A stretch of 64,000 nt of DNA. Origin: Pseudomonas abietaniphila (GTDB lineage: Bacteria > Pseudomonadota > Gammaproteobacteria > Pseudomonadales > Pseudomonadaceae). Below the pieces are notes generated by a model that saw only the letters and a list, made by a program, of their open reading frames with translations, was not told the DNA's origin and did not search any database. Below are positions 59,283 to 64,000 of the stretch, piece by piece; position 1 is the first letter of the stretch; the number at the start of each line of letters is the position of its first letter. The DNA lies in the NCBI RefSeq assembly GCF_900100795.1, contig NZ_FNCO01000011.1, forward strand, positions 62,001 through 126,000, read 5' to 3'. Position numbers and translations under genes: made by a program.

Positions 59283-59966
59283 TCAGAACGTGGCGGGATC
59301 AATCTGCGCGAAACTGACGACATTCGTGTGCCCGGCCAGCACTGCGCCGTCGCGCACCAGTGCGCAGGTCGCCATGGACGCCTGCCCGGCCGCGTCCAGC
59401 TCTTGGACGATGTCGGAGAGGAACAGGATGTCCTGAGCCGGATGCCCGATGGCGGAGGCGATCGTGCGGTAGGACTGCACCTCACGCTTGGGACCGGACG
59501 TTGTATCGAAGTAGCCGCTGAACAGACCGGACAAATCGCCTGCCTCGGACCGTCCGAAGATCAGCTTCTGCGCCTGGATCGAGCCTGACGAGTACACGTA
59601 CAGCGCGTAGCCCTCACGATGCCAGCGCTGAAGCGCTTCGACCGCATCCGGATATACGTGCCCCTTGAGCTGCCCCGCCAAATAACCTTGCTGCCAGACC
59701 ATCCCCTGCAACGCTTTGAGCGGCGTGGCCTTGCGGTCCTCGGCGATCCAGCCGAGCAGAATCTCAATGACGCGCTCGACATCGGCCTGAGGCTCAGCAC
59801 TGTCGTTGCGCACCGCCTGAAGCTGCGCGGCCACCTCGGCCTCGGTCGCGTGCTGCCGCACGTAATCCGGCAGGTGCGCGGCGGCATACGGAAACAGCAC
59901 GTCGAAGACGAAGCTCACGGCGCTGGTGGTGCCTTCGATGTCGGTCAGAATTGCTTTGATTGCCAT
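59283..59966 (-). CDS. mtnC: Enolase-phosphatase E1 (methionine salvage)
   Basis: This 227-residue HAD-family enzyme has Asp9 and Glu11 in LTDIEGTT, SSGSIQAQKLIF, and the C-terminal FLSDIVQELDAA. It enolises and dephosphorylates 2,3-diketo-5-methylthiopentyl-1-phosphate to the acireductone used by MtnD. The ATG at 59966 lies seven bases after the mtnD stop, so they are co-transcribed. The length is typical. Confidence 0.96.
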   Translation of the reverse strand: MAIKAILTDIEGTTSAVSFVFDVLFPYAAAHLPDYVRQHATEAEVAAQLQAVRNDSAEPQADVERVIEILLGWIAEDRKATPLKALQGMVWQQGYLAGQLKGHVYPDAVEALQRWHREGYALYVYSSGSIQAQKLIFGRSEAGDLSGLFSGYFDTTSGPKREVQSYRTIASAIGHPAQDILFLSDIVQELDAAGQASMATCALVRDGAVLAGHTNVVSFAQIDPATF

Positions 59967-59973
59967 GGGTTTC

Positions 59974-60519
59974 TCAGTCTTCCAGGCGCGGGAACTGGCT
60001 GGCGATGGACTCACCGGTGAAGTTCGCCACCCAGCCTTCCGGGTTGTTGAACAGGCGAATCGCGACGAAGTGCGGGTTTTCGCCCATGTCGAACCAGTGG
60101 CGCGTGCCGGCCGGAACGGAAATCAGATCGTTTTTCTCGCACAACACCGCGTAGACGAAGTCGCCGATGTGCAGGGTAAACAAACCACGCCCGGCGACGA
60201 AGAAGCGCACCTCATCCTCGGCATGCTGATGCTCGTCAAGAAACTTGGCGCGCAGTTCGGCTTTCTGTGGATGGTCGCTGTTGAGGCTGATCACGTCGAC
60301 GGTCACGTAGCCGCGCTCGGTCATCAGTTGGTCGATCTGCACGCGATAGGCGTTGATCACCTCCTCCTGACTGGCGCCCGGCGTAATCGGGGTTGCCGCC
60401 TGCCAGCGATCGAATGCAACGCCGTGCTCGGCCAGGGTCGACGCGATGTCTTCAAGGTGAGTCAGGACCTTGTTCGGCAATTGCGGAGATGACACATGAT
60501 AGACGGAGAGACTGCTCAT
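59974..60519 (-). CDS. mtnD: Acireductone dioxygenase (methionine salvage)
   Basis: This 181-residue cupin has the metal site His97, His99 and Glu103 in EHQHAEDEVRFF, followed by the cupin strand GLFTLHIGD; a further His lies in GTRHWFDMG. It oxidises the acireductone to the keto acid of methionine plus formate, or makes CO depending on the bound metal. The ATG at 60519 has GAGGAACACC upstream. Confidence 0.96.
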   Translation of the reverse strand: MSSLSVYHVSSPQLPNKVLTHLEDIASTLAEHGVAFDRWQAATPITPGASQEEVINAYRVQIDQLMTERGYVTVDVISLNSDHPQKAELRAKFLDEHQHAEDEVRFFVAGRGLFTLHIGDFVYAVLCEKNDLISVPAGTRHWFDMGENPHFVAIRLFNNPEGWVANFTGESIASQFPRLED

Positions 60520-60620
60520 TACGGTGTTCCTCGGTTCAGTCAACGCGCGCCGGCTCTGGGGGCCGGTCGGGCGCGGGTTCAGTCAGGCAATCCACAAGAA
60601 ATGCGGGGACGGCTCGTGAA

Positions 60621-61241
60621 TCAGGGTTGGCGATTCATGACGGCCATGGTTTTGAGTTCGCACTCGAACAGGAACTCAAACGCCTCGATCTGGCGCAAAG
60701 CATCGCTCATCTTCGCACCCCAAGTGTACAAACCGTGGCCGCGAATCAGATAACCGGCGCAATCGGGATGCTGGTCGAGCCACGGCTGAACCTTCAGGGC
60801 CAGCCGTGCGATGTCCTGATCGTTGTCGAAAATCGGCACGACCACGCGGGATTCATGGGTGACCACACCGCTGAACGCCTTCTGCAGTTCGTAATCTTCG
60901 AACACCAGACGGTCGCCCTCGGTCAGCCGCGACAGCACCGTCGCATTCACCGAGTGGGTGTGCAACACCGCGCCCACTTCAGGCCTGCAGCGGTAGAGCT
61001 GGGTGTGCAGCAAGGTTTCGGCGGAGGGTTTCTTGCCCGGCTCCAGGCTGTTACCCGCCAGGTCGGTGGCCAGTACATCGTCGACACCGAGCTGCCCTTT
61101 GTGTTTGCCAGAAACCGTCAGCAGCGCCTCGCTGGCCGACAGCCTTGCCGAGTAGTTGCTGCTGGTGGCGGGCGACCAGCCACGGCCATACAGAAAGCGC
61201 CCGGCTTCGATGATTTCTTGAGCCAATGATTCGCGACTCAT
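60621..61241 (-). CDS. mtnB: Methylthioribulose-1-phosphate dehydratase (methionine salvage)
   Basis: This 206-residue class II aldolase-like dehydratase has the zinc ligands His94 and His96 in VLHTHSVNA, with another His in RGHGLYTWG, and Glu75 in SAETLLHT. It removes water from methylthioribulose-1-phosphate. Its ATG overlaps the stop of the upstream MFS gene by four bases, so translation is coupled. A gap of about 100 bases separates it from mtnD. Confidence 0.96.
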   Translation of the reverse strand: MSRESLAQEIIEAGRFLYGRGWSPATSSNYSARLSASEALLTVSGKHKGQLGVDDVLATDLAGNSLEPGKKPSAETLLHTQLYRCRPEVGAVLHTHSVNATVLSRLTEGDRLVFEDYELQKAFSGVVTHESRVVVPIFDNDQDIARLALKVQPWLDQHPDCAGYLIRGHGLYTWGAKMSDALRQIEAFEFLFECELKTMAVMNRQP

Positions 61242-62392
61242 ACGCGCTCCTCTTTCATACAGGTGGCAGCCAGAATCGCGGCAATAAACGCCGCCAGGCT
61301 GGCAATGGCGAAGGTCCAGCCAGCGCCTAGCGCATTCCAGCTGTAACCTGAATACAACGCACCCATGGCGCCGCCGGTGCCGGACAATGCGGCATAAAGC
61401 GCCTGTCCCTGGCCTTGCTGGCGGGGGCCGAAACTACGTTGCAGGAAATGTATGGCAGCGGCGTGATAACTGCCGAACGTGGCCGCATGCAACAGCTGGG
61501 CGAATATCAGCACTGGCAAATGATCGGCGAAATTGCCCAGCAAAAGCCAGCGCAGAGACGCGAGCGCGAAGCTTGTGATCAAAACGTGGCGCACGCTGAA
61601 GCGCTGTAGAACCCGGCTCATGGCCATGAACATCAAGACTTCGGCGACCACACCCACGGCCCAAAGCATGCCGATGATCCCGCGACTGTAGCCAAGGTGC
61701 TCCAGGTGCAGCGTAAGGAAGGTGTAATACGGGCCGTGACTCAACTGCATCAGCGCGACGCTGATATAAAAGACCAGCACACCGGGACTCAACAGTTGCT
61801 TGAAAAAGCCTTCACCCGCCGGGCGCTGGCCAGAGGCTGGCGGCTGAGCGTTCGGCACCCACCAGCTGCTGCCAACGATTCCGGCCATGATCAGCAACAA
61901 GGCCAGCGGATACGCGTCCAGGCTGAACCACTCGAACAGTCGACCCAGTCCGACCACGGTCAGGATGAAGCCTACGGAACCCCACAGGCGGATCTGGCTG
62001 TAGCGCGCGGTCTGGGCCTGAAGGTGCGCCAGCGTGATGACTTCGAATTGCGGCAACACCGCATGCCAGAAGAAGGCGTGCAGAGCCATGACCATGGCCA
62101 GCCAGGCATAGGACGTGTCGAACAGGATCAGCGAAAAACACGCCAGCGTGCACACTGCACCGAAGCGCACGATGGCCAGTCGGCGGCCCGTGTAGTCCCC
62201 GAGCCAGCCCCAGAGATTCGGCGCCACGCACCGCATCAGCATGGGAATCGCGACCAGCTCACCGATGCGCGCACTGGGAAACCCCAGATGATCGAAATAC
62301 AGCGCCAGAAACGGCGCCGTGGAGCCCAGCAAGGCGAAATAGAACAGGTAGAAACTGGACAGGCGCCAGTAAGGAAGCGCTGCCACGTTCAA
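61238..62392 (-). CDS. MFS transporter coupled to the methionine-salvage genes
   Basis: This 384-residue transporter has 12 helices and the opening YWRLSSFYLFYFALLGSTAPFLALYF, like the PPP/HcaT and nucleoside-symporter group. Its stop overlaps the mtnB start (ATGA). As I recall, this neighbour is kept in P. aeruginosa too (aroC–MFS–mtnBDC), suggesting it moves a salvage compound such as methylthioadenosine, methylthioribose or a related nucleoside. That is inference; the substrate is not known. Its start lies 31 bases after the aroC stop. Confidence 0.88.
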   Translation of the reverse strand: MNVAALPYWRLSSFYLFYFALLGSTAPFLALYFDHLGFPSARIGELVAIPMLMRCVAPNLWGWLGDYTGRRLAIVRFGAVCTLACFSLILFDTSYAWLAMVMALHAFFWHAVLPQFEVITLAHLQAQTARYSQIRLWGSVGFILTVVGLGRLFEWFSLDAYPLALLLIMAGIVGSSWWVPNAQPPASGQRPAGEGFFKQLLSPGVLVFYISVALMQLSHGPYYTFLTLHLEHLGYSRGIIGMLWAVGVVAEVLMFMAMSRVLQRFSVRHVLITSFALASLRWLLLGNFADHLPVLIFAQLLHAATFGSYHAAAIHFLQRSFGPRQQGQGQALYAALSGTGGAMGALYSGYSWNALGAGWTFAIASLAAFIAAILAATCMKEERV

Positions 62393-62423
62393 ACGCCCGT
62401 GGCAGCGGCACCGGATGGCGGCA

Positions 62424-63515
62424 TTACAGTTGACCCAGAACCGGCGTATTCACCCGCACGTCCATGTTCTGTCCGCGATGGCGGAGCAAATGGTCAAGCA
62501 GCACGATGGCCATCATTGCTTCGGCGATGGGCGTTGCACGGATACCGACGCACGGGTCGTGACGGCCCTTGGTGATCAAATCGACCGGGTTGCCGTCGAC
62601 ATCGATCGAACGGCCCGGCGTGGTGATGCTCGAGGTAGGCTTCAAGGCCAGATGGGCGACGATGGGCTGTCCGGAGGAAATACCACCCAGGATGCCGCCG
62701 GCATTGTTGGACAGGAAGCCTTCCGGCGTCAGTTCATCGCGGTGTTCGGTGCCACGCTGGGCAACGCTGTCGAAACCGGCGCCGATTTCGATGCCTTTGA
62801 CGGCGTTGATACTCATCAGCGCGTGGGCCAGCTCAGCGTCCAGGCGGTCAAAGATAGGCTCGCCGAGGCCGGGCATCACGCCATCGGCGACCACGGTGAT
62901 TTTTGCCCCGACCGAATCCTGATCGCGACGCAGCTGGTCCATGTAGGCTTCCAGCTCGGGCACTTTGTCCGGGTCCGGGCTGAAGAAGGCGTTCTGCTCG
63001 ACCGAGTCCCAGGTCTTGAACGGGATGTCGATAGGGCCCAGCTGACTCATGTAGCCGCGCACCGTGATGCCCTGGGTCGCCAGGTACTTTTTGGCAATGG
63101 CGCCCGCAGCGACACGCATCGCGGTTTCACGGGCAGAACTGCGACCGCCACCGCGGTAATCGCGTATGCCGTACTTGTGGTGATAGGTGTAGTCGGCGTG
63201 GGCCGGGCGGAACAGGTCCTTGATGGCCGAATAGTCCTTGGACTTCTGGTCGGTGTTGCGAATCAGCAGGCCGATGGAGGCGCCGGTGGTCTTGCCTTCG
63301 AACACGCCGGAGAGGATTTCGACCTCGTCCGCTTCCTGACGCTGCGTGGTATGGCGGCTGGTGCCGGGCTTGCGGCGGTCGAGGTCACGCTGCAAGTCTT
63401 CCAGGGACAACTCGACACCCGGCGGGCAGCCGTCGACGATAGCAACCAGCGCCGGACCATGGCTTTCGCCGGCGGTGGTGACAGAGAACAGCTTGCCGTA
63501 GGTATTGCCGGACAT
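62424..63515 (-). CDS. aroC: Chorismate synthase
   Basis: This 363-residue enzyme has the chorismate synthase signatures GESHGPAL near the N terminus, YGIRDYRGGGRSSARETAMR, and a C-terminal GRHDPCVGIRA. It makes chorismate from EPSP using reduced FMN, the last common step to aromatic amino acids, folate and quinones. The ATG at 63515 starts MSGNTYGKLFSV with GGAGCC upstream; the open frame extends far 5' but without family support. Confidence 0.97.
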   Translation of the reverse strand: MSGNTYGKLFSVTTAGESHGPALVAIVDGCPPGVELSLEDLQRDLDRRKPGTSRHTTQRQEADEVEILSGVFEGKTTGASIGLLIRNTDQKSKDYSAIKDLFRPAHADYTYHHKYGIRDYRGGGRSSARETAMRVAAGAIAKKYLATQGITVRGYMSQLGPIDIPFKTWDSVEQNAFFSPDPDKVPELEAYMDQLRRDQDSVGAKITVVADGVMPGLGEPIFDRLDAELAHALMSINAVKGIEIGAGFDSVAQRGTEHRDELTPEGFLSNNAGGILGGISSGQPIVAHLALKPTSSITTPGRSIDVDGNPVDLITKGRHDPCVGIRATPIAEAMMAIVLLDHLLRHRGQNMDVRVNTPVLGQL

Positions 63516-63645
63516 GCGGGAAGGCTCCGAAAAATCGTTCAAACACACGAGCCCGCCAGTATACGCAGGCTGATCGCGTGAATCACCCTCGAACCTTCTT
63601 CGATTGTCCGCATCCAATTGACACTTTATTGACGATGACCCTGCG

Positions 63646-64000
63646 ATGCTACGTGCCATGTCCCTGATCCGCGGCTTGCTGCCGCTGCGAGTAATCGCTT
63701 TGACCCTCACGCTCTTGTCTTCTCTGGCCCACGCCGGCACACCGGTCGTGCTGCAGCGACCGATCACCCTCGACACCGGCACCGGCGAGCTGTTCGGCAC
63801 CTTGCTGCTGCCAAAATCCACCACGCCAGTGCCGGTGGTGCTGATCATTGCCGGGTCCGGTCCGACCGACCGCGACGGTAACAACCCCGACGGCGGTCGA
63901 AACGACAGCATGAAGCGCCTGGCGCTGATTCTGGCCAAGCACAACATCGCCAGTGTTCGCTACGACAAGCGCGGCGTGGCAGCCAGTCGACCAGCGACAC
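63646..64000 (+). CDS. Exported alpha/beta hydrolase, N-terminal part
   Basis: The gene is cut by the right edge. It starts at ATG 63646 or 63658 (in frame, four codons apart) and encodes a signal peptide ending about SSLAHA. It continues into a hydrolase with LLIAGSGPTDRDG-like sequence (LIIAGSGPTDRDGNN), the oxyanion region, and RYDKRGV. It is divergent from aroC, a neighbour pair I recall from other pseudomonads. The catalytic triad lies outside the window. Confidence 0.85.
   Translation, partial: MLRAMSLIRGLLPLRVIALTLTLLSSLAHAGTPVVLQRPITLDTGTGELFGTLLLPKSTTPVPVVLIIAGSGPTDRDGNNPDGGRNDSMKRLALILAKHNIASVRYDKRGVAASRPAT

Overview
The window looks like a stretch of Pseudomonas chromosome, most likely from the P. 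fluorescens / P. syringae side of the genus. Three things point there: high-GC genes, the block recR–ybaB–dnaX at the left edge and aroC–MFS–mtnB–mtnD–mtnC near the right edge (both familiar from pseudomonads), and many palindromic REP-type repeats of the kind that begin with GTGGGAGCGA. No rRNA, CRISPR array, complete phage or insertion sequence is visible.

Layout. 1–4.2 kb: recR start, a CurA-like reductase, ybaB and dnaX, all on the minus strand. 4.3–14.9 kb: mixed metabolic genes, namely a periplasmic binding protein, a Tat-exported phosphoesterase, a LysR/PACE-efflux divergent pair, an alpha/beta hydrolase, an AhpD-like protein, a PhzF-like protein, two transporters and an HD protein. 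A locally duplicated repeat block sits at 12.7–13.2 kb. 15–20 kb: zapE, an MFS transporter and a CHASE4-PAS-GGDEF-EAL protein. 20–26 kb: a SulP transporter and a four-gene operon (epimerase, GT2, small LAB_N membrane protein, GT39/ArnT-like). I read that operon as a lipid-linked uronic-acid pathway for modifying LPS. 26–30.5 kb: a chemoreceptor, a cysteine-hydrolase-like protein that carries Ser where the Cys nucleophile should be, and a LysR/SDR divergent pair. 30.6–32.7 kb: tRNA-Ser(GGA) followed by a small accessory segment containing an XRE regulator. 32.9–42.4 kb: an NCS1 permease, a crotonase, PlsC, CorA, a glutamine amidotransferase and a FadB-like/thiolase beta-oxidation pair.

42.4–48 kb holds the least familiar material. 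There is a large interrupted palindrome, a 31-residue single-helix membrane peptide, a rhodanese without its catalytic Cys, and a cytochrome c whose N-terminal part resembles a molybdopterin-oxidoreductase fold. Next come the ATP-grasp / alpha-E / transglutaminase operon and a likely terminator-bearing small RNA. 48–54.9 kb: rraB, a small hypothetical gene, an ABC-F ATPase, an LTA-synthase-like sulfatase and a hipBA toxin–antitoxin pair with four repeated operator sites. 54.9–64 kb: speE, small membrane and ankyrin genes, a DUF3509 gene with a possible sigma-54 promoter, a LuxR solo that keeps all the AHL-binding residues, the methionine-salvage genes mtnC/mtnD/mtnB with a translationally coupled MFS transporter, aroC, and the start of an exported hydrolase.

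Most genes are ordinary core genes. The best candidates for something under-described are the uronic-acid cassette with its LAB_N protein as a possible flippase, the 42.6–44.2 kb peptide/pseudo-rhodanese/cytochrome module, the sRNA candidate near 47.8 kb and the LuxR solo. All functions are inferred from reading the sequence; no database search was run.
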